Shown here: piece after piece, positions 25,433 through 34,222 of the stretch
Layout: each line of letters begins with the position of its first letter
Position numbering within the stretch: the stretch's first letter is position 1
Assembly (NCBI RefSeq): GCF_019448255.1
Contig: NZ_CP080410.1
Location: forward strand, 2,108,001-2,172,000
Source: Qipengyuania flava
Lineage (GTDB): Bacteria; Pseudomonadota; Alphaproteobacteria; Sphingomonadales; Sphingomonadaceae
Direction: 5' to 3'
Length of the DNA stretch: 64,000 nucleotides
Notes under the pieces: generated by a model
The model's input: only the letters and a program-made list of their open reading frames with translations
Told to the model about the DNA's origin: nothing
Database searches by the model: none
Made by a program: the position numbers and the translations under genes

Positions 25433-25448
25433 GATTACGTGTGTAGTC
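25433..25448 (+). promoter_or_regulatory. BlaI/MecI-like operator candidate
   Basis: GATTACGTGTGTAGTC is a near-perfect palindrome (GATTAC / GTAGTC, one mismatch) that resembles the BlaI/MecI operator core TACAnnTGTA. It lies 16 bases before the start of a beta-lactamase-fold serine hydrolase. The window has no BlaI gene, so the match is only suggestive. Confidence 0.35.
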
Positions 25449-25463
25449 AATACGGAGACTGTC

Positions 25464-26627
25464 ATGCGTAGCCTTATCCTGCCCGCTCTTGCCCCTGCCC
25501 TTGCCCTCGCCCTTGCACCTCCCGCCCTTGCCGCCAGCGAACCCACCCAGACAGCGTCCGAAATACGCGGCCCCGGCGATCTCGACCGTGCCGAACTGCT
25601 TGGCGAGGTGGAGGCGATCCTGGCCAAGCATGCCGTCCCCGGAGCGCATGTGACGCTCACCATGGGGCCCGACATCGTCCTGTCCCGCGCGTTCGGCACC
25701 GATCCTTCGGCGGGCGGAGCGCCTTACACCGAACAGACCCCGGCCCGCCTCGCCTCGGCCAGCAAGCTGCTGACCGCGCTGACGGTCCTGTCGATGGTGG
25801 AAGAAGGGACGCTGTCGCTCGACGAGACACTCGGCTCGCTCGACGCCGACCTGCCCGCGCATTGGCACGCCATCCCGATCTGGCGGGTGCTCAACCACAC
25901 CTCCGGCATCCCGATGATAGTCACGCGCGAGGATTTCAACGCGCTCTCGCAGGAAGAGCAGCTCGCGCTCACCCCGGCGGACCTGCTGGCCATGATCGGC
26001 TCCGAGCCGCTCGACTTCGCGCCGGGCGAAGGCTGGCATTACCAGCAGGGGGCCTATGCCCTGCTGACGCGCAGCCTCGAAAAGCGCACCGGCATGGCCT
26101 GGACCGACCTGGTCGCGCAGCATGTGACGGGCCCAACCGCCATGGCCAGCACGGGTTTCGCCCCGCTTGCCCAGCAGGCCGCGGCCTATGAGATCAAGGA
26201 TGGCGAGCTCGTCCAGCGCCCCGGCGTCTACCCCGCCATCTTCGCAGCCGCCGGCGGGATCGATACGACGCCGGCCGATGCAGCCGGTCTGCTCCTGGGC
26301 CTGTCGCAAGGCCGTATCCTGACCGAAGAAACGCTGCGCCACGTCGCGCTCGATGCCGAGCGGCTCCACCGCCTCGGCCGCGATGTCGAGGGCGAAGGCT
26401 ATGGCCTTGCCATGGTCGTCCAGCGCTTCGGCGACCTCACCTTCTTCGGCCACAGCGGCGGCGGGGGCCTTGCCGATATCCGCTACGCGCCGGGTCGCCA
26501 GCTCGGCATTGCCGTCCTGACCAATCGCGCGGGCGGAACAGGAGCGGCGACCGAAATCGCCGACCTGATCGCGACACGGCTGGTCGGTGACGCCCACCGC
26601 ACGCCGCGCGCGGCAACGGGAAGCTGA
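25464..26627 (+). CDS. Exported serine hydrolase, beta-lactamase class C fold
   Basis: Periplasmic or secreted protein of 387 residues. The signal peptide runs to about residue 24 (ending PPALAAS). The active-site SxxK is Ser98-Ala-Ser-Lys101. The second motif, usually YxN, is replaced by YQQGAY, and HSGGGG stands in place of KTG, as in many esterase or peptidase relatives. NHTSGIP is a family block. It is likely an esterase, D-aminopeptidase or carboxypeptidase rather than a true beta-lactamase; substrate unknown. The ATG at 25464 is set by the signal peptide. Confidence 0.8.
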   Translation: MRSLILPALAPALALALAPPALAASEPTQTASEIRGPGDLDRAELLGEVEAILAKHAVPGAHVTLTMGPDIVLSRAFGTDPSAGGAPYTEQTPARLASASKLLTALTVLSMVEEGTLSLDETLGSLDADLPAHWHAIPIWRVLNHTSGIPMIVTREDFNALSQEEQLALTPADLLAMIGSEPLDFAPGEGWHYQQGAYALLTRSLEKRTGMAWTDLVAQHVTGPTAMASTGFAPLAQQAAAYEIKDGELVQRPGVYPAIFAAAGGIDTTPADAAGLLLGLSQGRILTEETLRHVALDAERLHRLGRDVEGEGYGLAMVVQRFGDLTFFGHSGGGGLADIRYAPGRQLGIAVLTNRAGGTGAATEIADLIATRLVGDAHRTPRAATGS

Positions 26628-26732
26628 AGCGCTGACGGGTGTCTAGTGCAGGCAGGCTAGCACCCCTGCCCGATCCCGCCGGTTTCCGGAGCGGTCTAGT
26701 TCCAAAGTCCTCAACACCAAGGAGGACTAGCA

Positions 26733-26900
26733 ATGACCGAACTGAACACCTTCGAAATGGCTGCCGTGAGCGGCGGCACCGGCGACATCTTCAGCGAGCT
26801 GGAAGAGCGCTTCCCGGGCGGCGTCTGGTACAACGGCAGCTTCTATCCGAACGGCCTGCCCGACATGACCGATCCGCTCCGCGGCACCGAGCCCTGGTAA
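26733..26900 (+). CDS. Small double-glycine-leader peptide (bacteriocin-like precursor)
   Basis: Short gene of 55 residues with a strong ribosome site, AAGGAGG (26719-26725). The N-terminus MTELNTFEMAAVSGG matches the double-glycine leader pattern: Glu at -8, Met at -7, Val at -4, and Gly-Gly at -2/-1. Cleavage would release a 40-residue, Cys-free peptide rich in Gly, Pro and aromatic residues, with VWYNGSFYPNGLPD in its middle. A hairpin terminator follows at once. Such leaders are cut by PCAT-type ABC exporters, but none is in this window. A bacteriocin, signal peptide or RiPP precursor is inferred; no modifying enzyme is adjacent. Confidence 0.6.
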   Translation: MTELNTFEMAAVSGGTGDIFSELEERFPGGVWYNGSFYPNGLPDMTDPLRGTEPW

Positions 26901-26908
26901 GAAACGAA

Positions 26909-26943
26909 GGGGCGCCGGCCGGAGTAGCGGCGCCCCCTCTTTC
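26909..26943. terminator. Hairpin terminator after the leader peptide
   Basis: GGGGCGCC (26909-26916) and GGCGCCCC (26929-26936) form a perfect 8-base stem with a 12-base loop, followed by CTCTTT. It sits nine bases after the small peptide stop and in front of the convergent topA stop, so it can serve the plus strand. Confidence 0.6.
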
Positions 26944-26951
26944 CCCAAGCC

Positions 26952-29522
26952 TTACTTGGCCGCGGCCTTCTTGGTCGCGGCTTTTTTCTTGGCTGCGGGC
27001 TTCTTTGCCGCTGCCTTCTTCTTGGCCGGAGCCTTCTTGCGCGCGGTCTTCTTCTTGGCCGGGCCCTTAGCCACGCGCGCATCGATCAGCTCGATCGCCT
27101 GCGCTTCGGTCACGTCTTCGGGCTTCACGTCCTTGGGGATCGTCGCGTTGGTCGTGCCGTCGGTGACATAGGGGCCGTAGCGGCCCGGCATGACCTTCAT
27201 CTCGCCCCCGCTGGTCGGGTGTGCGCCGAGCGTCTTGATCGGCTCCGCCTTGCCGCGCCCCCCGCCCTTGCGGTTGGCCGCTTCGGCCAGCAGCGAGACC
27301 GCCGCGTTCATGCCGGTGTCGAACACATCGCGCGTGCTCTGCAGCTTGGCGTATTTACCATCGTGGCGCAGGTACGGGCCGTAACGTCCGATAGCCGCTT
27401 CGATTTCCTTGCCCGTTTCCGGATGCGCGCCGACGATGCGCGGCAGGCCGAGGAGCTTCAGCGCCCATTCGAGATCGAAATCGTCGAGGTCCTTGGGAAT
27501 GCTCGCGCGCTTGGCGTCCTTGCCCTCGCCCAGCTGGACATAGGGGCCGAAACGGCCGCTCTTGCGCTCCACCGGGAGGCCGGTTTCCGGATCCTCGCCC
27601 ATGACGCCGTCATCGGCACCGTCATCGCCCTGCCCGCCTGGCTTGGCGAACTGGCGGGTGTACTTGCACTCCGGATAATTCGCGCAGGCGACGAACGCGC
27701 CATAGCGGCCACCGCGCAGCGCCAGTCGGCCGCCCTCGCGCCCTTCGGTTTCGCACAGCGGGCAATGGCGCGGGTTCTTGCCGTCGGCCCGTTCGGGGAA
27801 GAGATAATCGGCCAGGAAGTCGTCGAGCACCTCGGTCACTTCGGAGGGCTTCTTGTCCATGACCTCTTCGGTCTTGGGCTTGAAATCGCGCCAGAAGGCT
27901 TCGAGCAGCTTCTTCCAGTTTTCCTTGCCATCGGAGACCACGTCGAGCTCGTCCTCGAGCCCGGCGGTGTAGTCGAAGGCGACGTATTGCGGGAAGAAGC
28001 GTTCGAGGAAGGCGGTCAGCAGGCGGCCCGATTCCTCAGCGTGGAAGCGGCTCTTTTCCATCCGCACATAGGCGCGGTCGCGCAGCGTCTGGATGGTGCT
28101 GGCGTAGGTCGAGGGGCGGCCGATGCCGAGCTCTTCCAGCCGCTTGACCAGGCTCGCTTCGGAGAAACGCGGCGGCGGTTGGGTGAAGTGCTGGTTCGCC
28201 TCGACCCCGGTCTTCAGCGGGCTGTCACCCTTGGAGATGGTGGGCAGCAGGCCCTCTTCATCGTCTTCCGGATCGTCGCGGCCTTCCTGGTAGACGGCGA
28301 GGAAGCCCGGATATTTCACCACCTGGCCGGTCGCGCGCAGCTCGTGCTGGCCGGTCGGATCGCGCAGGGTGATCGTCGTGCGTTCAAGGCTGGCGGCGGC
28401 CATCTGGCTGGCCATCGCGCGCTTGAAGACGAGGTCGTAGAGCTTACCCTCGTCACCCGAACCGGCGCGGTCGCGGGAGAAGTCGGTCGGGCGGATTGCC
28501 TCGTGGGCTTCCTGCGCGTTCTTCGCCTTCGTCTTGTACATGCGCGGGCTGTCGGGAAGCGCGTGGCCGCCGTAGCGGTCCGCCACGGCCTTGCGGCAGG
28601 CGGCAATCGCGCTGCCGTCCATGCTCACCCCGTCGGTACGCATGTAGGTGATCGCGCCCGCTTCGTAGAGCGACTGCGCCAGCCGCATGGTGTGGCTGGC
28701 GGAAAAGCCCAGCTTGCGCGCGGCTTCCTGCTGCAGGGTAGAGGTGGTGAACGGCGGCGCGGGGTTGCGCTTGAAGGGCTTGGTCTCGACCTCCTCGACC
28801 GTGAAGCGCGCATCCTCGACCGCCTTCTGCGCGGCCTTGGCGCTGCCTTCGTTGCCGAGAGTGAGCTTCTCGAGCTTCTTCCCGTCGTACTTTACCAGCC
28901 GCGCATCGAAACCGGTGCCGTCGTGCTGCAGCTTGGCGATGACCGACCAGTATTCGTCGGCGCGGAAATGCTCGATCTCGATCTCGCGGTCGACGATCAG
29001 GCGCAGCGCGACCGACTGGACACGCCCTGCGCTCTTGGCGCCCGGCAGGCGGCGCCACAGCACCGGCGACAGGGTGAAGCCATAGAGATAATCCAGCGCG
29101 CGGCGGGCGAGGTAGGCGTCGATCAAATCCTGGTCGAGCTCGCGCGGAGCCTTCATCGCATCGGTGACGGCCTGCTTGGTGATCGCGTTGAAGGTCACGC
29201 GGTCGACCTCGGCGGGCAGCGCCTTGCGCTTTTGCAGCAGCTCGCGAACGTGCCACGAAATCGCCTCCCCCTCGCGGTCGGGGTCGGTGGCGAGCACGAG
29301 CCGGTCGGCCTTCTTCGCGTTATCGGCGATTTCCTTGAAGCGCTTCTGCTTGTCCCGGTAGAGCTCCCAATCCATTTCGAAGCCTTCGTCCGGGCGCACG
29401 CTGCCATCCTTGGGCGGCAGGTCGCGGACGTGACCGTAGCTGGCGAGAACCTTGAAGTCCTTGCCGAGGTATTTCTCGATGGTTTTCGCCTTTGCAGGCG
29501 ATTCGACGATGACCAGTTGCAT
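26952..29522 (-). CDS. topA: DNA topoisomerase I
   Basis: Type IA topoisomerase (856 residues) that relaxes negative supercoils. The Toprim domain begins with LVIVESPAKAKTIEKYLG. The catalytic Tyr is in AITYMRTDGVSM near residue 300. A C4 zinc-ribbon-like segment (CPLCETEG to CANYPEC) lies near residue 590, followed by further Toprim-associated repeats of the form GRYGPYV. The last 45 residues are Lys/Ala-rich, a common alphaproteobacterial DNA-binding tail. It is the last gene of plsY-dprA-topA, 261 bases after dprA, and has its own promoter candidate. Confidence 0.95.
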   Translation of the reverse strand: MQLVIVESPAKAKTIEKYLGKDFKVLASYGHVRDLPPKDGSVRPDEGFEMDWELYRDKQKRFKEIADNAKKADRLVLATDPDREGEAISWHVRELLQKRKALPAEVDRVTFNAITKQAVTDAMKAPRELDQDLIDAYLARRALDYLYGFTLSPVLWRRLPGAKSAGRVQSVALRLIVDREIEIEHFRADEYWSVIAKLQHDGTGFDARLVKYDGKKLEKLTLGNEGSAKAAQKAVEDARFTVEEVETKPFKRNPAPPFTTSTLQQEAARKLGFSASHTMRLAQSLYEAGAITYMRTDGVSMDGSAIAACRKAVADRYGGHALPDSPRMYKTKAKNAQEAHEAIRPTDFSRDRAGSGDEGKLYDLVFKRAMASQMAAASLERTTITLRDPTGQHELRATGQVVKYPGFLAVYQEGRDDPEDDEEGLLPTISKGDSPLKTGVEANQHFTQPPPRFSEASLVKRLEELGIGRPSTYASTIQTLRDRAYVRMEKSRFHAEESGRLLTAFLERFFPQYVAFDYTAGLEDELDVVSDGKENWKKLLEAFWRDFKPKTEEVMDKKPSEVTEVLDDFLADYLFPERADGKNPRHCPLCETEGREGGRLALRGGRYGAFVACANYPECKYTRQFAKPGGQGDDGADDGVMGEDPETGLPVERKSGRFGPYVQLGEGKDAKRASIPKDLDDFDLEWALKLLGLPRIVGAHPETGKEIEAAIGRYGPYLRHDGKYAKLQSTRDVFDTGMNAAVSLLAEAANRKGGGRGKAEPIKTLGAHPTSGGEMKVMPGRYGPYVTDGTTNATIPKDVKPEDVTEAQAIELIDARVAKGPAKKKTARKKAPAKKKAAAKKPAAKKKAATKKAAAK

Positions 29523-29567
29523 GGGGGTGTTTGCAGTCCCTTACGTGTGCGTATGCGTATACGCGCG

Positions 29568-29597
29568 AAAATGGGGACCGGTCCCAAAGCACGTCAA
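29568..29597 (-). promoter_or_regulatory. topA promoter with a 12-base palindrome in the spacer
   Basis: On the minus strand, TTGACG (29592-29597) and CATTTT (29568-29573) are separated by 18 bases. That spacer contains the perfect palindrome GGGACCGGTCCC (29574-29585). The topA start is 46 bases from the -10. A regulator or supercoiling-sensitive spacer is possible. Confidence 0.45.
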
Positions 29598-29694
29598 GCG
29601 GCAAAAAAGGAGCGGGCCGCCCGTATTAGGAGGTACGAAGGCGGCCCGCCGCGAGCGCCTGTTGGGGGGCCCGCTTTACGATCTGAGGGGTAAA

Positions 29695-29766
29695 GAAGCG
29701 CGCGAATCGGCGCTTCTCACGGCGCAAACCATAAAGCGTGGCGGGCCTGCGCATTGCATCAATGCG
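29695..29766 (-). terminator. Two hairpins downstream of dprA
   Basis: CGCATTG-CAT-CAATGCG (29750-29766) and GAAGCGC/GCGCTTC (29695-29716, 8-base loop) are perfect stems. On the minus strand the second is followed by TTTACC. They probably end or attenuate dprA transcription before topA. The rest of the 261-base gap shows only the topA promoter. Confidence 0.4.
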
Positions 29767-29783
29767 TCAGTTTTGGAGGTTTT

Positions 29784-30893
29784 CTAGCTTGCGAGGCTCA
29801 CCCTGCCGCCGGCGTGGCGTTCCAGCCGGCCGGCGATGTCCAGTTCGAGGAGCGCCATTTGCACGGCCCCTGCGCTGGCGCCAGACTGGCGGATGAGTTC
29901 GTCCACTGCGACGGGCGCAGCGGTGAGCAGGCCGGCGATATCGGCAGGCCCGGCCTCAGCCAACTCCTCCGGTTCGAAGTCGAAGGCCTCGGCGGTTTCG
30001 CGGAAGGTCGAGCGCGGCAGGCCGTCGAAGCCGCTCAGCAGTTCGGCGACGTCCTCCACCGATTGCACCAGGACCGCGCCTTCGCGGATCAGGTGGTTGC
30101 AACCGTGGCTGCGCGGCTCGAGCGGGCTGCCGGGGATAGCCATGACCTCGCGCCCCGCCTCGCCCGCCAGCCGCGCGGTGATGAGGCTGCCCGACTTGAC
30201 CGCCGCTTCCACCACCAGCGTCCCGCTGGCGAGGCCTGCGATGATCCGGTTGCGGCTGGGAAAGTGGCTGCCGCGCGGTTCGGTGCCCGGCGGCTGTTCG
30301 GCCAGCAAAAGGCCTTCGCTGGCGATGCGCTCCTGCAGCTCTGCGTGCTGGGGTGGATAGGCGATGTCGATACCGCTCGCGATCACGCCGATCGTCTGCG
30401 GAAAGGCGCCTTCATGCGCCGCCCCGTCGATCCCGCGCGCCAGGCCCGAGACCACGGTGAAGCCCGCTTCTGCCAGCCCCACGGCAAAGTCGCGCGCCAG
30501 CTTCACCGCCGCCGCACTCGCATTGCGCGCGCCGACCGTGGCGACGCAGGGCCTTGCCGCCAGCGACAGGTCGCCCCGCCAGGTCAGGATCGGCGGCGCG
30601 CCTTCGATCTGGCCGAGCAGCGCGGGATAATCCGGCTGGTCGTGGAAGAGATATTTCGCCCCTGCCTTGCGCACCGCTTCCACCTCGCGCTCGATCCGCT
30701 CGGCCGCCACGGCGCGGTAGCTGCGCCCGCCTCGCTTGCCGAGATCGGGCAGCGCTTCGAGCGCCTCGGCCGCCGTGCCGAAGCGCTGCAACAGCATGGC
30801 GTAGGTGACCGGCCCGATGTTGGGCGAGCGCAGCAGGCGGATGCGCGCGAAAGCCTCGTCCTGCGAAAGCACCTGCGGAGCGGGAGCGTGCAC
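29784..30893 (-). CDS. dprA: DNA-processing protein DprA
   Basis: Protein of 369 residues that loads RecA on incoming single-stranded DNA in transformation. The Rossmann-like core shows VGARNASAAAVKLARDFA, TVVSGLARGIDGAAHEGA, GSHFPSRNRIIAGLA and EVMAIPGSPLEPRSHGCN. A helical domain precedes it, and a C-terminal winged-helix part ends the protein. The start is GTG at 30893, four bases after the plsY stop. Presence of dprA does not by itself show natural competence. Confidence 0.93.
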   Translation of the reverse strand: MHAPAPQVLSQDEAFARIRLLRSPNIGPVTYAMLLQRFGTAAEALEALPDLGKRGGRSYRAVAAERIEREVEAVRKAGAKYLFHDQPDYPALLGQIEGAPPILTWRGDLSLAARPCVATVGARNASAAAVKLARDFAVGLAEAGFTVVSGLARGIDGAAHEGAFPQTIGVIASGIDIAYPPQHAELQERIASEGLLLAEQPPGTEPRGSHFPSRNRIIAGLASGTLVVEAAVKSGSLITARLAGEAGREVMAIPGSPLEPRSHGCNHLIREGAVLVQSVEDVAELLSGFDGLPRSTFRETAEAFDFEPEELAEAGPADIAGLLTAAPVAVDELIRQSGASAGAVQMALLELDIAGRLERHAGGRVSLAS

Positions 30894-30897
30894 CCGC

Positions 30898-31503
30898 TCA
30901 GCTCTCCTTCGAGCCGCCGACCTTCGGTTCGGTTCCGGCCATCAGCCGCGTGATGTTTTCGCGGTGCAGCCAGATCACCAGCACGGCGATGATGGTCATG
31001 ACCTTCCACCAGGTCGGTTCGCCCAGCGCATAGGCGGCAATGGCCGCGCCCACGACCGCGCTCATCCCCGCAAGCGAGGAAATGCGGGTGATGGCCAGCA
31101 TCGCGATCCAGACCGCCGCGTAGGCAAGCCCGATGGGCCAGGCGAGGCCGAAGGCGACGCCCGCGTTGGTGGCGACGCCCTTGCCGCCCTTGAAGCCGAG
31201 CCAGACGGGGAAGCAGTGCCCGATGACGGCGAACAGCGCGGTCCAGCCGGCATCCTGCCAGAACAGCTCCTTGGCGATCAGCACGGGCACGAGGCCCTTG
31301 GCGAGGTCGAGCAGCAGGGTGGCGGCGGCCAGCCCCTTGCTGCCGGTGCGCAGCACGTTGGTCGCGCCGATGTTGCCGCTGCCGATGGAACGGATGTCGC
31401 CCTTGCCCCCGATCCTGGCAATCAGCAGGCCAAAGGGCACCGAGCCGAAAGCGTAGCCGAGCAATGCGGCGTAGAGCACGGTAATGGTCAGTTCGGTCGG
31501 CAC
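30898..31503 (-). CDS. plsY: Acyl-phosphate glycerol-3-phosphate acyltransferase PlsY
   Basis: Inner-membrane enzyme of 201 residues making lysophosphatidic acid from acyl phosphate and glycerol 3-phosphate, the first step of phospholipid synthesis. The three motifs are visible: IRSIGSGNIGATNVLR, IGHCFPVWLGFKGGKGVAT and LHRENITRLMAGTE. Five to six helices are predicted. The start is GTG at 31503 after GAGGGGA, giving the normal family length; longer versions would add a hydrophilic extension unlike PlsY. It is the first gene of plsY-dprA-topA and divergent from murI. Confidence 0.93.
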   Translation of the reverse strand: MPTELTITVLYAALLGYAFGSVPFGLLIARIGGKGDIRSIGSGNIGATNVLRTGSKGLAAATLLLDLAKGLVPVLIAKELFWQDAGWTALFAVIGHCFPVWLGFKGGKGVATNAGVAFGLAWPIGLAYAAVWIAMLAITRISSLAGMSAVVGAAIAAYALGEPTWWKVMTIIAVLVIWLHRENITRLMAGTEPKVGGSKES

Positions 31504-31617
31504 GGCGTTCCCCTCGCGTTGGGCCAGCAACCTTGTCGCAGGCTCGCTTTTGCGTTTTAGCGGCCTAGTAGATGGACCGGCCTGCGGGCAAGGTCGAGTC
31601 GCACCGAAAGGACCGCC

Positions 31618-32412
31618 GTGAACTCTTCTTCCCCCATCCTGCTGTTCGATTCCGGTGTCGGCGGACTGACAGTGCTGGGCGAAGTGCGCGCCGCGCTGCC
31701 GCAAGCGCCGGTGATCTACGCCGCCGACATGGCGGGCCTGCCCTATGGCACGAAGAGCGAGGCGGAGGTCGCCGCGCGCGTCGCCGGCCTCTTGGGCCGC
31801 ATGGCCGAACGTTACCAGCCGCGGCTGATCTGCATCGCCTGCAACACGGCGAGCACGATTGCGCTCGGCATGGTGCGCGAGGTGCTGGAAACCCCGATTG
31901 TGGGCACCGTCCCGGCGATCAAGCCCGCTGCAGCGCTAACCGAGACCGGCGTGTTCGGCCTGCTCGGCACCGAGGCGACGATGCGCCAGAAATACGTCGA
32001 CGACCTCGAACACGCCTTTGCCGTGGGCAAGCGCCTGCTGCGCCACGGCGCGAACGACCTCGTCCCGCTCGCCGAAGCCAAGCTGCGCGGCGAGCGTGTG
32101 AGCATTGATGCCGTGGCCGAGGCGGCGAAGGGCCTGGTTCTGCAGGAACACGGGCGCGAAATGGATACCATCGTCCTTGCCTGCACCCACTTCCCGCTGC
32201 TCGAGGACGAACTGCGCGAAGCCTATGGCGCGGACATGCGCTTCGTCCACGGAGCCGAGGGCATCGCCCGGCGCATCGCCTCGCTGACCGAAGGGCAGGA
32301 CTTCGAGCGAAGTGGCCCCGACCGCGCCATCACCACCGGCGAGCTAGAGGATTTCGAGCGGCTCGCACCGGCCTTCGCCCGCTACGGCCTCGACCGGCTG
32401 GAAAAGTTCTAG
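31618..32412 (+). CDS. murI: Glutamate racemase
   Basis: Cofactor-independent racemase of 264 residues supplying D-glutamate for peptidoglycan. FDSGVGGLTVL is the N-terminal signature. The two catalytic cysteines are Cys75 (ICIACNTAST) and one near 185 (LACTHFPLL). The start is GTG at 31618 after AAAGGA. The next gene begins eight bases later, so murI probably leads a unit that runs on to hemA. Confidence 0.94.
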   Translation: MNSSSPILLFDSGVGGLTVLGEVRAALPQAPVIYAADMAGLPYGTKSEAEVAARVAGLLGRMAERYQPRLICIACNTASTIALGMVREVLETPIVGTVPAIKPAAALTETGVFGLLGTEATMRQKYVDDLEHAFAVGKRLLRHGANDLVPLAEAKLRGERVSIDAVAEAAKGLVLQEHGREMDTIVLACTHFPLLEDELREAYGADMRFVHGAEGIARRIASLTEGQDFERSGPDRAITTGELEDFERLAPAFARYGLDRLEKF

Positions 32413-32419
32413 CCCCGCC

Positions 32420-32896
32420 ATGGCGACCGATCGCTCCGCCCTTGCGCAGCAAAGCCTCGAGCGGCTGGCCGAGGTCGGCGGCGACATCACCCAGCCGGTT
32501 CTGGAGGCCTATTATCGCGAGCATCCCGGCGCGCGCGAATCCTTCGTCCACCACGGCCTTGGCGAAACCGCCAAGCTGGAGGGGCGCATGGTGGCCGAGT
32601 GCCTTTACCTGCTGCTGACCTGGGTCGAGGACCCGGCGGCGGCGCGGATCGATCACGGCAGCGCGATCGTCCACCACAACGACACCATGCATATCCCGCC
32701 GCACTGGTACCTGGGCATGGTCGACGCCGCGCTCGAAGTGCTGCTCGCAACGCTCCCCGCCGATGCAGAGGCCGAACGCGAGCTGTGGCTCGACGTGCGC
32801 GGAGAGTTCGCCGAGTTCGTTCAATCCCTTCGCGCCGAGTTCGTCCACAGCGACGGGGGCGCTCCCCTGCCCGCCTTCCCTGTTGCAAAAATGTGA
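32420..32896 (+). CDS. Globin-like protein
   Basis: All-helical protein of 158 residues. Its layout follows bacterial globins: an A-helix SLERLAEVG, a B-to-CD segment [22 protein letters not shown] with Pro and Phe in the usual places, an E-helix-like [18 protein letters not shown], and His residues in [15 protein letters not shown] where a proximal haem His would sit. Its position eight bases after murI and 103 bases before hemA, the first haem-synthesis gene, supports a haem link. Haem binding is inferred, and the globin assignment is by eye. Confidence 0.5.
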   Translation: MATDRSALAQQSLERLAEVGGDITQPVLEAYYREHPGARESFVHHGLGETAKLEGRMVAECLYLLLTWVEDPAAARIDHGSAIVHHNDTMHIPPHWYLGMVDAALEVLLATLPADAEAERELWLDVRGEFAEFVQSLRAEFVHSDGGAPLPAFPVAKM

Positions 32897-32999
32897 GAAT
32901 GGCTCGCAAAGATCGCAGTGGCGAATTGCAACCGTTTCGATTAGGGCGGGCCGGATTGGACGGCCGCGAAAGGCGGCGCAGAGACGGGCGGCACCGCCA

Positions 33000-34220
33000 G
33001 TGAACTACGACCAGATTTTCGACGAAGCCATTGCACGGCTGCACGAGGAAGGCCGTTACCGGGTCTTCATCGACATCCTGCGCAACAAGGGCGCCTTTCC
33101 CAACGCGCGCTGTTTTGCCGGGCACAACGGGCCCAAGCCCGTCACCGTGTGGTGTTCGAACGATTATCTCGCCATGGGCCAGCACCCCAAGGTGATTTCC
33201 GCCATGGAAGAGGCGCTGCACGATGTCGGCGCCGGCTCGGGCGGCACCCGCAACATCGGCGGCAACACGCATTACCACGTCCAGCTCGAAGAAGAGCTGG
33301 CCGACCTCCACGGCAAGGAAGGCGCGCTGCTGTTCACCAGCGGCTATGTCTCGAACGACGCGACGCTCTCCACCGTCGCCAAGCTGCTGCCGGGCTGCGT
33401 CATCTTTTCCGACGAGCTCAACCACGCCAGCATGATCGCCGGTATCCGCAATTCGGGCTGCGAGAAGCGCGTCTTCCGCCACAACGACCTCGACCACCTC
33501 GAAGAGCTGCTGGCCGCCGAAGACAAAGCGACGCCCAAGCTGATCGCCTTCGAGAGCGTCTATTCGATGGACGGCGACGTCGCCCCGATCCACGCGATCT
33601 GCGACCTTGCGGAAAAGTACAACGCGCTCACCTATATCGACGAAGTCCACGCGGTCGGCATGTACGGCGAGCACGGCGGCGGCATTTCGGAGCGCGACGA
33701 AGCCGCGCACCGGATCGACATCATCGAAGGCACGCTAGGCAAGGCATTCGGCGTGATGGGCGGTTATGTCGCGGCCGATCGCAAGATCATCGACTGCATT
33801 CGCAGCTATGCGCCGGGCTTCATCTTCACGACTTCGCTCAGCCCTGCCCTCGTGGCCGGCGTGCTGGCATCGGTGCGCCACCTCAAGGAATCCTCGGTTG
33901 AGCGCGAAGGCCAGCAGGCTGCCGCCGAACTGCTCAAGCAGAAGATGCGCGATGCGGGCCTGCCGGTGATGAACAGCGTCACCCACATCGTCCCGCTGAT
34001 GGTCGGCGATCCGGTGCGCGCGAAGAAGATCAGCGACATCCTGCTCGCCGAATACGGTGTTTACGTGCAGCCGATCAATTTCCCGACCGTGCCGCGCGGC
34101 ACCGAGCGCCTGCGCTTCACGCCCGGCCCGGCGCACAGCGCGGAGATGATGGACGACCTCGTCGCCGCACTGGTCGAGATCTGGGACCGCATGGACTTGC
34201 AGCTCGCCAAGGCCGCGTAA
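33000..34220 (+). CDS. hemA: 5-aminolevulinate synthase
   Basis: PLP enzyme (406 residues) condensing glycine and succinyl-CoA to 5-aminolevulinate, the C4 route to haem used by alphaproteobacteria. The N-terminus [20 protein letters not shown] matches the family exactly in style. The PLP lysine is Lys248 in EGTLGKAFG, and the glycine-rich [13 protein letters not shown] loop is present. The start is GTG at 33000, since the frame runs open farther upstream through the globin-like gene. It is followed two bases later by a DUF6463 gene. Confidence 0.95.
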   Translation: MNYDQIFDEAIARLHEEGRYRVFIDILRNKGAFPNARCFAGHNGPKPVTVWCSNDYLAMGQHPKVISAMEEALHDVGAGSGGTRNIGGNTHYHVQLEEELADLHGKEGALLFTSGYVSNDATLSTVAKLLPGCVIFSDELNHASMIAGIRNSGCEKRVFRHNDLDHLEELLAAEDKATPKLIAFESVYSMDGDVAPIHAICDLAEKYNALTYIDEVHAVGMYGEHGGGISERDEAAHRIDIIEGTLGKAFGVMGGYVAADRKIIDCIRSYAPGFIFTTSLSPALVAGVLASVRHLKESSVEREGQQAAAELLKQKMRDAGLPVMNSVTHIVPLMVGDPVRAKKISDILLAEYGVYVQPINFPTVPRGTERLRFTPGPAHSAEMMDDLVAALVEIWDRMDLQLAKAA

Positions 34221-34222
34221 GC

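Noticed and set aside
25464-26627. Calling the serine hydrolase a true beta-lactamase
   Set aside because: The YxN and KTG motifs are replaced, so only the fold and the SxxK are supported.
27219-29693. An 824-codon plus-strand frame
   Set aside because: It is antisense to topA over nearly its whole length and shows the Arg/His/Gly-rich wording of GC-rich shadow frames.
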